Source: Yponomeuta sedellus (Eukaryota > Arthropoda > Insecta > Lepidoptera > Yponomeutidae). Taken from it: a stretch of DNA of 64,000 nucleotides. Location of the stretch: assembly GCA_934045075.1 (NCBI GenBank), contig CAKOGX010000003.1, forward strand, positions 31,001 to 95,000, in the 5' to 3' direction. The notes below the pieces were generated by a model. That model was not told the origin of the DNA. It ran no database searches and saw only the letters and a program-made list of their open reading frames with translations. Positions 1 through 14,817 of the stretch are shown here, piece after piece (position 1 is the stretch's first letter; every line of letters begins with the position of its first letter). The position numbers and the translations under genes were made by a program.

Positions 1-330
1 AATAAAGAACAAGGAATAAGGAATAGCACAGAAATCAAAACACAATAGGCGATAGGCTACAATATTCAACCAATCACACAATATTCAACCAACCAATCAA
101 CTTTGAACGAACTCGGAAACCGAAAGAAAGGTTATGTGGACTCACGACACTTCGTTGAAAAAATTCCCTGCGATTGGCTGGCTATAAGAAATAAGAAACA
201 AATTCCCACCGTGACGGAAATTTTATTCTTATTTATTATTCCTTATTTTTGAATTATGAATTGATTAACGGTGCTGGATTCCGCTATTCCTTATTCCTTG
301 TTCCTTATTCCTTATCTCTTATAGCTTATT
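1..330. repeat. inverted-repeat element, left end cut by window
   Basis: The first 25 bases (GGAATAAGGAATAG and similar) are the reverse complement of CTATTCCTTATTCCTTG near 282-300. The middle is A/T-rich with no coding potential, so this looks like a MITE-like hairpin. Confidence 0.5.
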
Positions 331-468
331 TTTTTCATTGTGTAATGGGCTTAAGTGTTAACATTGCACGCCACAACGGTGTTACCAAATCGCCAAAAAA
401 AATTTGATAGGTGTTTCTGATATTGAAGTTTTACGAAAAACGATTCATGGATTTTACACAATGAAAAA
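331..468. repeat. small terminal-inverted-repeat unit
   Basis: TTTTTCATTGTGTAA at 331-345 is matched by its exact reverse complement at 454-468. Nothing coding is seen inside. Confidence 0.5.
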
Positions 469-469
469 A

Positions 470-2110
470 GTAATACTATCAATAAACAAAATACTTCATG
501 AATGAAAGACATTGGATTTGAAGGCAGCCGCGAAATTCTAAGCTTCAAAAAGATTGGTTTCCTATTTAGGAAAATAAAAAGTAACAGAAAGGTTTAAACT
601 AGAAGAAATTATATAAGTGCGTGGCGTGCTCATTATCTACAGGCCGTAAAGCAAAATGAAGAGAAATTTTACCCGTAGTCTCAATACAGATATACTAAAA
701 ACACTTGCTGTTTAGATATTGTAGAGAATCAAGCGTTACTTTACGGAAATCCATAATAGCATTAAAATGTGAAAATTACTTTGCTAAATTCCACCAAAAT
801 CCCACAAGCACCATGCGGTTAATAAATAAAATAAAATAAAGCTTATTTGCCAGTAAAAAAAAGATTTTAAGATTAAAATAGGTGCAAATTAGTTTATACA
901 TTTTAATTTTATTAAAAAAAAACTATATTACCGTGTGAGAATTCCAATAGATAACATTTTAACAGTTATTATTAGTTAATTAAATTATTATGATGCATAT
1001 CGTTAAATAGAGTTCTTAGTTTAAATTAATAGAATCAGGAGTCTGTATTCATGAAACTACTTTTAAATAACTACGCTGCAGTACTGTCGTAAGTTTTGTC
1101 TTTCAAATAATTGCGAAATATTATTTTGGCATTTCAAATCCCACACAATTTCGAATCCCACACTCCTTAGAGGTAGAATTGTATAGATGTGGAATAAGGA
1201 ATCTGGCAAATTGCTTACTAAAGACCATCATTAGGGAGGGTATGAGCAATAGGTGGTCGCACCGTTTTGGTCTGGTTTTGGGGTCTGATGATCTTACCAT
1301 AATCCTATGGCCAGCCCTTATTATTTTATAAATGAATTGTCTTCGAACGCTTAGCACCTGAGCATCGAAAAACAGACTGGTAGTAGGGTACCCAAAAGAC
1401 TTCCTATATTACTGTATTATGTTAATATATTACTTTGTCTGTACTACTTACAGAGCTGCAAAGTAGGTAGGCGGGGCTGCAAGTGTCTTCAGCCAGATGT
1501 CGCTGCCTGTAAGTAATAGGTACAGAGAGTATTGTAAAGAGGTTTGAAATTTCACTGATGCAATAGCACGGGTTGGTGCAATAAAATGAATATAATCAGG
1601 ATAATTATGTTTTGGTATCTTTGTTTTCTGATGACTTTACTATAATTTATGATCAACATGAACATCGTCTAGAGGTTGTATGGTATCAAAATCTTCACTA
1701 TCTTCATCGTTGGTATCATTATTATCATCACTATTTTCATCGCTGTCTGACCAGGATTTTATGATGATAAGACCCTTGACAAGGGAACAACAATTGCGCC
1801 ATTCATGGACAGGTAGGACTTTTTAACCTTCTAAGGCCCAATGTCCTCAAGTGATCACAAAACTACTGTCATTTTCAAGGTCGGGCCTTACGAGATTAAA
1901 TGCCTTTTCCGCCATTTTCGGAATTTCGTTTTAGTTCCGAATTTGACCAAGTGCCAAATGATCCTTTTAGCACTGTAATGTACAGAAATCGAGGGCGGAG
2001 GACACAGAACAATTAGGTATTTTTATTTTTTATAAACTGATGGCAAATATGCTCTGTGGCAACAAAATAAATATGGCAGCGGGCGACTGAGTGATTTTCG
2101 CGATTTTCGT
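470..2110. other. AT-rich region upstream of the ZAD gene
   Basis: No supported gene. Contains a piece (about 755-800) related to the hairpin MITE family seen at 47.4 kb and a partial SINE-A at about 1452-1592. The promoter of the zinc-finger gene is presumably between 1900 and 2170; no TATA box is convincing. Confidence 0.5.
1452..1592 (+). repeat. SINE-A, partial
   Basis: Matches the 5' part (GCAAAGTAGGTA, CAGATGTCGCTGCCTGTA, AATTTCACTGATGC) and the tail (TAGCACGGGTTRGTGCA), but lacks the tRNA-like middle. Confidence 0.75.
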
Positions 2111-2175
2111 TTGTTTTGTTTTGTTGGCAAACACAGTTGTTTTTCGGGATTTTTAGCATAGTGAAGTCGTATAAA

Positions 2176-2280
2176 ATGGAACGAATTTGCACAGCGTGCC
2201 TGAGCGTAGACAGAAAACTTTATAAACTCGAAGATTTGCAATTATTCTACGATTTACTCATACCATACACAGAATTCAAT
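2176..2280 (+). CDS. ZAD-C2H2 gene exon 1: first half of ZAD
   Basis: Encodes 35 residues beginning MERICTACLS, with the first CxxC pair of the ZAD. The donor is gtaagt directly after 2280 and the phase is 0. The ATG at 2176 is chosen because the ZAD begins immediately after it. A further in-frame ATG lies at 2116. Confidence 0.9.
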
Positions 2281-5200
2281 GTAAGTTCAATTCAATTCGG
2301 ACTCAGTGCACTGATTGTCCAGTACAACTTCGCCAATATCACGTGTTAGACAAGACTATAGCCAATCACAAGCGAACTTATTATGATGACATTTTGTTTA
2401 TATTTATTCATAACAAATCAATGTTCATTTATTTGCAGCTCCCAGAGGTACAAATCTGTTGGGAATGCAGAAACACACTCAGAAAATGTAGTCAGTTCCA
2501 GAGAATCGCATTGACTGCTAGGGATTTGTTAATTTCCTACTGTCTGGATCCCCATGTAAGTTTAGCTTAGCTTTCCTTACCTTTTTAGATTGTCACATCA
2601 TCTGAATCAAAATCCCCTGTAGCCCCCAACTTTACCCATCAACCGAAACCTAACTGCAAAGTAGGTACTCGGGACTGCAAAGTGATGCAAATTATTTCAA
2701 CCAGATGTCGCTGCCTGTATGTATTACAGAGAATATTGTAAGGATCGAAATTTCACTGATGCCTGATTCATAATTAACTTTTGTAATTTTTGCCGAGGGT
2801 AGTAAGCTAACAGTTAATGCTTTCAAAAAGACGCCTATCACCTCAGTCATCCGAGACCACGGCACCTGTAAAACTGCTGAAACATTGGAAAATTGTAAAA
2901 ATTATAATAAATGTGAAAGTGAAATCCGTGTAAAAACAGTTTTAATTATTCACTGATGCCGTTAGTCGCCAATTAGCTCAGTTGGGAGAACGCTGGCACG
3001 GTTAGCCAGAGGTCGCGGGTTTGAGTTCCGTCATGGGTGGAATTTTTAGCCTCCAAATAGATTTTTAAAATATTTCTTCACTTCCAGTCTTTTGATGAAC
3101 AAGATCTGCTGTCACAGTCACACTCAGCGCTTCACACCTCACTGCGAACCAAAATTGACTACAACTATATTTACGAAGGAAATTCAGAAAGTCCTGCATG
3201 CATAAAACAGGAATCTGACGCAGAGGAAACTTTTCAAGCACCCCTTAACCACGTCAAGTTGGAAGGCAGTTTCGTCACTGCGTCTCCACTGCCAATACTG
3301 ACAGACAATGACGTATCATCACCGCTACCAAGCCTAACAAAGGACCCACTGTGTGACGGTCCGCAGAGGGTGGTTATACATCCGGAGCCACAATTTGAAG
3401 TACCGTTAAAACCTAATCTGAAGGTGGTGCCGTCCGTTCAAGTGCCTAAAGAATTGGTGAAGCAACTGCAAGAATCCACTCTACACGGGTCAAGTAAGGG
3501 CGTTATAAAGCTAACAAAATTGTCTCCGGACCAGATAGAACTCTTGAAAGGTCAGACGTCTTTGAAGGTGAAAATTAGCGACACAAAGCCCCAGAGGCTT
3601 GTATTGGTTAACCCAAAACACGGGTCGAAGCGTAATGCTAAGAAAACACTAGTAGAGACTTTGCAAAGAGTAAAATGTGCCAAATTGCTGAAGAAGGTGA
3701 AGAAAACTGCACCAACCGATGAAGAAACGGCCATACCGACAACAGCAGAAATATACCAGTCGTTTTTGGCTACACTCAGTGAGGAATACAAAAAGAATTT
3801 TAAGGTAATCCTTCCTACTATATCTATCTTCTTCTTCAGGAAGTGGACATTCATAGTAGTCCACTGCTGGACATAGCCCTCCCCTAATGAGCGCCATAGC
3901 GCAAGGTTGTGCCATCATTCGGGGGTAATGCCCATAATCCCCACGCTGGGCATGCGGGTTGGGGATCGCAGTTCGGTGGAATTGTACTGCAGGGGGCGCT
4001 GCTGCCCACCCCCCGGTTTGTGTCCCTTAGTCGCCTTTTACGACACCCGCGGTAGGAATTGGGTTGGTGCTATTCTCTAGGCCGACACCACGAACGCCGG
4101 TTCTGGGTGAAATGCTGTCCTTTTCTATTTGGTCGAAATTTGTGCGCCTGGGACGTCACTTACCGGCTCCTCCACTCGCATTCGCTCGAATATCACATGT
4201 CTATCACTCCATCAAATGTTTCAGGTAATTGTGATGTCAGAAGAGGAATTGGCGATACGGCGAGAAGAGATGTCCAAAGAGCCCCAGTATGTCAACTCGG
4301 AGTACAAATGCACAGACTGCATAGTAGGGTACTACTCTGCACAGCAGTTAGAGGATCATCGGAGCGCCAAACATACAGAGGTTTGTACTATGTACTTACG
4401 TGTAAAATATTTCTTTGTGTTTAGTAAAGTAAAGGATGATATACTATACAGGGCGTCCCACGGCTATGCCACATCGAGGGTGAGTACCTTTAATATTGTA
4501 GATGGAACATTTTACTGAAAGAAGACATTATTTTAATTTAAAAAACAATCTAAACTGCATTCTTTGATTTAAAAACCTTAGATTTCTAAAATATCGCGCT
4601 ACACGAGAAAAAAAATACCCTGTAGCTTTATCACACCGATCGGAAGGCTTCATCATAAGGATTATTATTTGCTAAATAGCATACTATCAGAAATAAAAGG
4701 AAGACCGTAAATTTTAACATTTTTAATACAAAATTAATCAATTTATTAAATGCTCAAAATGAGTCCCCGCCTGTTGAATACAAAGTCGCACTCTTTTGAT
4801 TATTTCACTCCCTGTCGATCTTTTGATCTTGTTGTGGTGGATATTCAGGATAATACGTCTAAGTTCTGTTTGTAGCTCATAGACACTTTCATACTGGTTC
4901 TTGTAAACTAAACTTTTTACATAACCCCATAAAAAAATCTAACGGCGTTAGATTTGTCCCGATCCAGGGACGATAGTATTCGTTGTCCCTTGTTCTATAA
5001 CTGTTATGAGCCGGAGCCCCATCTTGCTGAAAAATAAGGTTTTGTCGTTCTGCAACCGGAAGATTATTTATCTCATTTCTTAAAAAAAGTATTTTGCTTT
5101 TCGAAATTCCGATTACTTCTTCACCTTCCCTCACTGAACTTTTAGGATTTGCCTCAAAGTAAATCAAAATGTCGAGTTTATCGTCAGTATTTATCATTTG

Positions 5201-8200
5201 GTGCCGCGGTTGTGGTGCGCCATGATCGAAACGTCCCAAATTTAGCAGATTATCCAACAGCCGTTTCATAATAAATCGAGATGGTGTATTTCTATCAGGA
5301 TATCTTTCACGGTGCCATTGTAAGGCTTCTGTTATGTTTTTGTGGTTCAAAAATTATGCTTCCGTTAAATAAAAATTATTTTGATACGCCATGGTTATGT
5401 AAAAAATCACAATACAATGCAAAAATCCAACAATGAAAATCACAGAAACAAAAGAATAAAAGTTCGAAAATAGAACAAATTATTGAACTAATTCTTTATA
5501 ATCAGCCAGCTGCATTGCGATGGGCAAAATAATTTACGCGTGTTTCGGCTCAGGCTACGGCTCGATTTGTTGCATACAACCAGGTACCACTAATTACGTG
5601 TCTCTTTATCATTTTATCATGCACTTAAATTATAAAAGATAAAGATAAAGAAAATTTATTTCAGGTTCGTACACAATCACACAATTAATTACCGTGTAAT
5701 TATTTAAAAATCTATGAATGCAGTTTAGATTGTTTTTGAAATTAAAATAATGTCTTGTTTATACTATTTTTATTTTAAATGCACTAACCCGTGCTAAGGA
5801 ACAAATTTAAAAACCTATTTAGAGGCTTTTTGCTTAAGTCAGATGTTGCTGCCTGTACGTAATACAGGGAATAGTGTAAAGAGTTTCGAAATATCACTGA
5901 TGCCGTGAGTCACCCATTAGCTCAGTTGGAAGAGCGCTGGCACGGTTTTTTTTTTGTCTAGGTACTGCTCGTGTTAACCTTAGAAAATACTAGGAACTGC
6001 CACTATTTATCGTGTGGCAACTTTTAAGTCAGTTCTATTAAAAAAACCGGCCAAGTGCGAGTCAGACTCGCGCACCGAGGGTTCCGTACAAACCTGTATT
6101 ATAGACCTGAGTATTTGGTATGAATTTCAATTTAATACCCCTACGCGTTTATGAGGAAATGGGTAGTAAGTTTAAAATTATTAAAAAAAAATATATTATG
6201 TGATGTAACTAAAAATTTATGGTTTTCGTAATTTTTCCTTTATCTATGCTATAAGACGTTGCTTCGTACAAAATTTCAAGATTCTGAGTTCACGGGAAGC
6301 ACCCTGTAGGTTTTGATTCCCTTGCAAGTGTCGAAAATTTGCGGCATAAACGGCTGTATCTTTTGATTGCGTTGGCTTAGACGTTTGATTTTTTCACAGC
6401 TTCAAGGGACAGTAGACTTGAGTAATTGATATAAATTTCAGCTTCATACCTCCACGCGTTCCTGAGAAAAAGGGTCTTGACAGACGGACGGACGGACGGA
6501 CAGACGGACAACAAAGTGATCCTATAAGGGTTCCGTTTTTTCCTTTTGAGGTACGGAACCCTAAAAATGGAGTAGTTCAATTTAATAAAATACTTTAAGA
6601 TTACACTATTTCTATTTTTAATGCACTAACCCGTGCTAAGGAACAAATTTAAAAACCTATTTAGAGGCTAAAAATTTCACCCATGCCGGGATTCGAACCC
6701 GCAACCTCTGGCTATCCGTACCAGATGTGTCGTACTTTAAGATGTTAAAAATTATATAAAAAATAAATTTGATATTAAAATTAATAATGTACAATTAATT
6801 CGTCGTCATATAGTCTAAACGTAAGTATCTAAATATAAAAATGTCCTAGTGTCCACGTAGCTTACTGGGCTAAAATATTTGTCATTTTTGTTTTCTGTTT
6901 TTTCTTTTTTTTCTGGCACGGTTAGCCAGAGGTCGCGGGCTCGGGTCCCGGCGTGGGTGGAATTTTCAGCCTCTAAACGGGTTTTTAAGACTCGCTTTTG
7001 TAATGTGATTTGTGTGATGAGACGCCCCCCTCTGCCCCCCAGAGCGTGGAGCAGCGGCGGACTCGAACCTACGTCACACCGTCGACCCGCCAATGCTCAG
7101 TCTGTCGCACCTTCGTGCCGGCCGACCGTTTCGCGTTCCACTACGGACGCCACCGCGTCCTCTACCAGTGCGTGTTGTGCGACCGAGTGGTCGCGGACGC
7201 GGGGAAGGTGCGGGCGCACAGCCGCGGTCACAAGGCCGCGGTCAAGACGGCTTACGGGTGCGGCGTATGCGGAAGGAAGTTTAGGTCAGTGTAATATATT
7301 CTTCTATCTTCTGTAATATAAAAATGAATCGCTGAATATGTTGGTAAGCGCAAATCTCGAGATCAGCTGAACAGATTTCGCTGATTCTTTTTTTAGCACA
7401 TTCCTTGAAGTACGAGGATGGTTCTTACGGAGAGAAAAATTAAAGAATCGACTGTTAGGCGGTACGAAGTTCGCTGGGTCAGCTAGTCTTCTCTATAATA
7501 TAAAAATTAATCACTGAATGTGTTGGTAAGCGCAAATCTCGAGAGCAGCTGAACCGATTTCGCTGATTCTTTTTTTACAATATTCCTTGCAGTACGAGGA
7601 TGGTTCTTACGGAGAGAGAAATAAAAAAATATTAAAGAATCAACTGCTAGGCGGTACGAAGTTCGCTGGGTCAACTAGTTATTAGATAAAATTAAATTGT
7701 CCTACAGTAAGTGTCGCCGCACACGGGCCACACGCGACAGCCACAAACGCCGCCACGAGAAGCTAGAAGCGGCTACAAAGGTAGCTGAAGCGCGCGACAG
7801 CCACTTGTGGCCGGTGGTCGACACTTGCGGTCGGTGGCTGCTACTTTTTTTAACCCTTGCGTGGCGTGCAGTATCATAATGGACTCTGACGAAGAAGGTT
7901 TAATTGCGCTACTTTTGATAAAAAGACGTCGTCGTAGAAGACGAAACCGTAGTTATTGGATACCTACTTCCAGTTTTAACGAATGTACACAAATGCAACG
8001 AACATTTCGATAATCTTCTAAACCATTCTAAAAAGTTTTTCAAACATTTTCGTTTAAATATAGGTACGTTTTGGGAACTACATGCTTTATTATATGCTGG
8101 ATTAAAGCACCACGACACCAACATGCGGAAAAGCATCGCACCTGCGGAAAGACTAGCTATTACATTAAGGTAAGTTTCACAATAATTTCATTTAACAATT

Positions 8201-8671
8201 CGCAGATTTCTTCCTAGGCCTTCACTTTTTCTCCTCTATTACTATAACTATCACGTTTTGAATCCCAAATCTCAGGTCGGGATTGTATCCCTGATATAAA
8301 TAATTATATATCCATATTTATCTACCTATATGAACCACATACTACCGTACCATGCGTTACCGTCGACTTTACAGCACAGGTTAACTGAGGCAAAGGAGAG
8401 GGGGGCGTGGAATCGCGTGAGTGGCGTGTGGCGGCTTTTTGTGTCGACGTTTAGTGGCCGGTGCGAGCCACAAGAAGCAAGCTGCGACGATTTGTAGCGT
8501 GTGGCCGCCACCGGCGCCAACCGTGTGCGGCGAGTCCATATAAAATGTATGAAAATTACAGGAAATATGCCAGTGGCGGCGTTTTGTGGTTGTGGCCGGT
8601 GGCCCGTGTGCGGTGACCCTATCTTAATGGGAATTTATGAACTTCAAAACATTCATTACAATGATTACAGG

Positions 8672-8703
<32 letters not shown>

Positions 8704-11700
8704 GATCACTTTATTACACAACCAGACAAAAAATAAAGAAATGCAACCATGATTTCCTAAATGCATACTTTTATATCAACCCTCGTATGTCCCCACTGCT
8801 GGGGCACGGGTCTCTTCCTGCATCCCAGGAAGGTTAGGCCATACTCCACCACGGGGGCCAAGTCCGGGTTGGTGGAGGATTGTAAGACAGTGGCGGGCCA
8901 TACTGTGTTTACTTGCATTAAAGAAATTACGTAGATATTACTAACAGCGAGGATGTTATACTAGAATAATATTGTTACGGGCTAGGGTTCTGGATTTGGA
9001 TGTAAAACACCAATGACAACTTCTTAGGATTTATTCACGCAGGGTCTGGTCTGCAGGTCTTCACGACACTAAGTCCACACGTAGATTCCAATCGAAGTCC
9101 AATAGTATCGCTGAGGTAGTAGGTTATCGCTCGTATCGCAGGTATGTTCCCTCGAAGTTCACTCTTCGCTATTCCAAACGGAACTGACAGCGCGCCGCGG
9201 CGACCGCTATTTATATCCGCCGGCAAGGGTTCTAGAACATTCAAGTACGTACCTACACTCGGTGCACGCGGCAACGTCGCTCGAACAGTTTCACGTCAAA
9301 GAGTTTTAGAAATAAGACACAACAATCACTTATACTAGAGGCATTAGTGACAGTTTAAAGAGACTTATTTAACAGTATATTAATTACAAATGAAGACAAA
9401 AAGGTCTGTGCCTCGGCTTGTAACTAATGTACACTAATACAAATTTTAGCAACCCTTTTCGCCCCCTTAGGGGTTGAATTAAAAAAAATCCGGTGTCTTT
9501 CCTAAATACATTATATATAGACCCTCTGTGAAAAATTTCAGCTTCCTAGGTCCAACGGCTCGGGCTGGGCGTTGATGAGTGAGTCAGTCAGTCACGACTT
9601 TGAGAGAATTTCATTTGTATAGATTATTCGAATTCACTGTTTGCAATAAAGAATATATAAATCACGTGACTTGTCGCGTCTTGTACCAGTGCGTGTTGTG
9701 CGACCTAATATAGTTATCTTATTTCTTTCAAATCTTTGATTATTTCAATAATAATAAATATTCATGGACATACTACACAGATCTCGTCAGCTCTATGCTG
9801 AGTACAACTAAATGACTTGTGTTATAGGTGCCAACTCGACGATAGATTTAATACAACAAATACATAGATAACATCCAAGACCCGAGACTAAATAGAAAAG
9901 TTCGTTTCCTAGTTTTATCCGGCCGGGGATCGAACCCGAGACCTTTGGTTTTACAGGCAGCGTGCCAAACCGCTGCGCCACCGCTACTTGATACTACTAT
10001 TGTCACGCCTACTGATCCAATGTCTCTTCCCGCAGCACCAGGCATCGACTGAACACTCACAAGGAGTCCCACCTCTCGGACCAGGGACACTACACCTGCG
10101 AGATCTGCGGCAAAGGCTTCACGGCCAAGTGGTCACTGGAGAACCACGTCAAGTGAGTTCGATATCAACCCGTGTATCTCCCCACTGCTGGGGCACGGAT
10201 CTCTTGCACGGGAGTGACAATGTGGGGCCATAGTAACTGAAACTTAAATTCTTGACTAAAATCATCATCATCAAGCCATTATGTCCCCACCGTGGGGCAC
10301 GGGTCTCATCCCTTAAAAAGGTATAGGCCATACTCCACCACGGGCGCCAAGTTCGGATTGGTGGGGGATTGTAAGACAGTGGCGGGTCTTACTGTCAGAA
10401 GTTATCAAGCCGCCCATGAGGCCTCTGACATGGTTAGCGACTGTCATTACATCCCTTAAGGGTTAAATAAAAAAACGGCGAAACACGTGTTCAATCAATT
10501 GTGTTGAAGAGTATTTGTTTTAAGTTTAAAGAAAATTAGACAACATCATACAACATTCTTTATTACCTCCCATACAAATTTTGGCAACCCTTTTCGCCCC
10601 CTCAGGGGTTGAATTTCAAAAAATCCGGTCTTATTCCTTGCCTACATTATACATAGACCCTCTTTGCAAAGTTTCAGCTTCCTAGCTCCAACGGCTTGGG
10701 CTGGGCGTTGATGAGTGAGTCAGTCAGTCAGGACTATGAATTTTATTTATAAAGACAGATAGGCAGATGCTGGATGCGGCAAGCTGAAGACAGGGCACTA
10801 TGGCGCTCATTAGAGAAGGGCTATGTCCAGCAGTGGACTAGTATAACCTGACGACGACGACGACATAGATAGATAGATAGATATGAAGATACTATCTCCA
10901 AAAAAAATTCCGCAGACGCCACTCCATCAAGAAGGAGCCAGTGAAGTGCGATATCTGCAACAAGGAGTACAAGAACCGGTACTCGCTCGCCAGTCACATA
11001 AAAAACGGTGAGATATTTAGTTCAAACATACTTTACAAGAGACTAGTGTACACAATCATATTTACATATTTTACACTTGTTTGGTTTTGCTATTTCTGTT
11101 TTTTTATTGACTTACGTTTGCATCGCAGTTTTAAATCGTAATATAAATTATAATTAAAAATATCATCCCCACTGCTGGGGCACGGGTCTCTTCGGCCATA
11201 CTCCACCACAGGGGCCAAGTGCGGGTTGGTGGAGGATTGTAAGACAGTGGCGGGTCTTACTGTCAGAAGTTATCAAGCCGCCCATAACGCCTCTGACATG
11301 GCTTAAAATGTATTTAGGGTAATTAAAGTAGAGCCAATTTAATAGGCCACATTTGCCATGTGTCAGTTTTAGCTTCATAGTGAGGTGAACTGCTAAAAAT
11401 CATTGATTAAATCGAATGATTCGATACGGACTTCAAACATTTATGAATCGAATGCAGTTATTGTGAAAGAGTACGTATAGGTACTGTAATTTTAATTGAG
11501 TTCCATCGAAAATCAAATCAAATAAACAATTATTAATCAAATCCCTGTCCCATCATTGTCTAACCAAAATTTATAAAACAAAATAAGACACGTATATAGT
11601 TTAACCAAGAAAAACTGCATTTATTCACTAGAACTAATAGAACTATAACGAGTGTTGTCATCGTCATCACTGCTGTCCGCTCCCACAAATATAATAAATT

Positions 11701-14700
11701 CTTCTTCGATAATGTTGTCTATTCTCACATCTCGTTCAAAATCATCGAAAATTATTTTCTTTGTTTTCTCGACGACTTTTCTCCAGTCTTCTGAAGTGAC
11801 TTCTGCACATGCAGTTTGTAGCAGAACCATCATTTTTGCAGTACTGAAGGGTGGCTCAGTATTGTTACGCGCTGCATGACCCTTTTGTTTGTGCCCAAAT
11901 AAGCTCGATAGCGTTATACTGGCAGTGGTAAGGTGGCAATCGAATAACTTCGTGTCCATGCTCTAGTGCTATTTCATCAATTACATAGCAAGGCTTGGAT
12001 GGCTTGTTTGCTTTTACCAAATTCAACAACTCAGCTTTCAATAAAGTTGGACTTGCTTCCACATTTTTTTTCCAGCCACGAGACAATTTCTTGCTTTTTA
12101 TTTGCTTTAGTTGGTGGTTTATCAACTTGTACAAAGTTTGGACCTGGAACGAACATTATGGACAAGCTCTAGTGTTGCCAAGAACATCCTACGAGTTTTT
12201 TTTTGCCTAAAAGTGTAATAATATAATGAAACGAGAAACAAGAAAATATTTACAAGATAAATCGTCTAAAAATTAACACTCAAACGAAAAAGATATTTAT
12301 AAAACACAACAAATATTTGACTTTGACCTTATACAAAGAATTACCTGCGTTAACAAGTTGTCTTCGGATACATAAAATGAAAAAACGTTAGACCTGGCTG
12401 AACGGACGAAAGTCCTTTACCTATTCTGCTATCAGCAGAAAAACAAGATAAAAAAAATGAAACTGATTTTGTCTTTATTCAATTATTTTTGTATTTTTTA
12501 TATTATTGAAAGAATAATATAATAATGAAAACAAAACTCTTGACAAACATTACGCATAGGCCAAAAACAAAAAACTAAAGTTTTATTACGATACAGGTCT
12601 TGTATGGACACCTGTATAATAATATAACTTTTTAATCATAACGATACACCTATACAACCTCTAGCTGGACCAAGAAGGTTGAACCTCTACTTAAAAAAAA
12701 AGGTTTCAATGAACGAGTCCGCGCCGACACAACACGCATGCGCAATCGATGTTTGCGCCTTGGCGCCAATATTTAACATTTAAAAAAACTTTTCAATATA
12801 AACAAAATTTGGTTCTATTTTTATGTAAGTATTATAGTATGAGAGTAGATAAAGTAGTGTATGACACTGTACATAACTTGGTCTTATAACAATCGTGTGA
12901 TACTATAAAAAAACTCGCCTACAGTTCATTTCTTTAAAATACACTAGTGTTATAAGAACCCTTATTATGCAACGGTATCTTAAACTACTATTTTCCCTTC
13001 TCACGCTATAAAAGTTCGTCTTTATGTGATGCATACTAGTTGTACAATCTACTAATAAAATAATCACAATATGGAATTATGTATGGCGATACATTCCTTT
13101 ACTTAGGTAATCATTGCATTCAATACAACTTTTTCACTTATGATTCCTTTGATTTTTACGGTAACATCCCTAGTTTTTAAAAACAAAAAGGGTTGACCGA
13201 CATAACCTTGTGATGAAGTTCAGTTTTTTAGGACAAACATTGTTTATTAAGTTTAGAATGGTTTATTAGTCAAAGCAAATCGTAATAATGCCTTCTTTTG
13301 ACATTATTACAATAAATTTGTATTATTAACTGAAGAAAGTGAAGCAATTGTGCAGTTATAATTTTGAAAAACTAAATAATATTGTGTGCCCTGCGTTACA
13401 AGGTTACGTTGACGAATTTTGATGGAGTGTCAAATGTGACCTATTAAATTGGCTTTACTGTACGTTTACATAAATTGCAATACTCTTTACTCTATACTTC
13501 ATAATGACATTTATTACACGTGTTATTTGGACGGGTTCCTCACTTTAAAACAAAGCGGCGAGAATTTACGTTTATGTACTTTACACTACGCTTTTTCACA
13601 CTTTTATAAATACATTTATTACACGTATTGTTTGGACCCGTCCAAACCAAACTTAGTCACACAAAAATTTATGATAATTTATGTTTACTTACTTTACATT
13701 ATGAAGTGTGGACTGGACACTTCATTATTACATTTATTACACATGTTGTACAAAGGGACTAGCCACACAGAAATTAAGTACTATCTACAGTTTCATAACA
13801 AAAATGTAATGCATGTTCGTTGCAGATGACCAGTGTAATTAGACCTATCAATATCAATATCGACCCTGGTATGTCCCCACTGCTGGGGCATGGGTCTCTT
13901 CCTGCATCGCAGAAAGGTTAGGCCATACTCCACCACGGGGGATAATATGAACTATAGATATAATAATTATAAATATAGAATAGGCATGACGAAAGATTTT
14001 TAAATCCTTTGGGGACACTTTTATTATTTGCAAAAAAACCTATATTTCAGGAACAAACTAAAGTTTAACGAAGGTTAAAGCCATTTTTGTAAAATGATTT
14101 TAAATCTATGAAAAATCAGTTCGCAGTGTCATGGCGTTGAATCTGACGACACCCGCGGGAATAATTAAGTTGGTGCTATTCTCTAGGCCGACACCGCACA
14201 GCAGATCATTCATTTCATTCATTATACTATTTTTAATGCACTAACCCGTGCTAAGGACAAATTAAAAAACCCATTTAGAGGCTAAAAATTTCACCCGTGC
14301 AGGGATTCGAACCCGCAACCTCTGGCTATCCGTGCCAGCGCTCTACCAATTGAGCCAATGGGCGACTCACCGGCATCAGTGAAATTTCGAACCTCTTTAC
14401 ACTGTTCTCTGTATTACGTACAGGCAGCGACATCTGGCTCAAGCAAATTGCATCACCTACATTTCATTTTCATTCCACAGTTCGTCCATTAATTCATTCC
14501 AACACAACACTTATGAACACTAATATCTACCCGTCTCACTTTTCCTTCAGCAACTCTCCATCGTGGGTTGCCTGGAAGAAGTTGCTCTGAGCAATAAGGC
14601 CGCCAATTGTACTGTATCTTTGTAATTATGTTTCGTTTGTTTTTTCCTGGTGTACACTAAAGAATATTTATATGGTATTCCTTGTCTCTTACTGTGTGTA

Positions 14701-14730
14701 CATATCATATGTATTTTATAGTGATGTTTA

Positions 14731-14817
<87 letters not shown>

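Noticed and set aside
9035..9274. Open frame beginning MPRAPSVGTYLNV (also at 21324)
   Set aside because: Lies antisense inside an LTR and occurs in each LTR copy; no similarity recognised.
13449..13829. 126-codon + strand open frame (Tyr/Leu-rich)
   Set aside because: AT-rich composition produces it; no domain and no codon pattern, and it lies in an intron.
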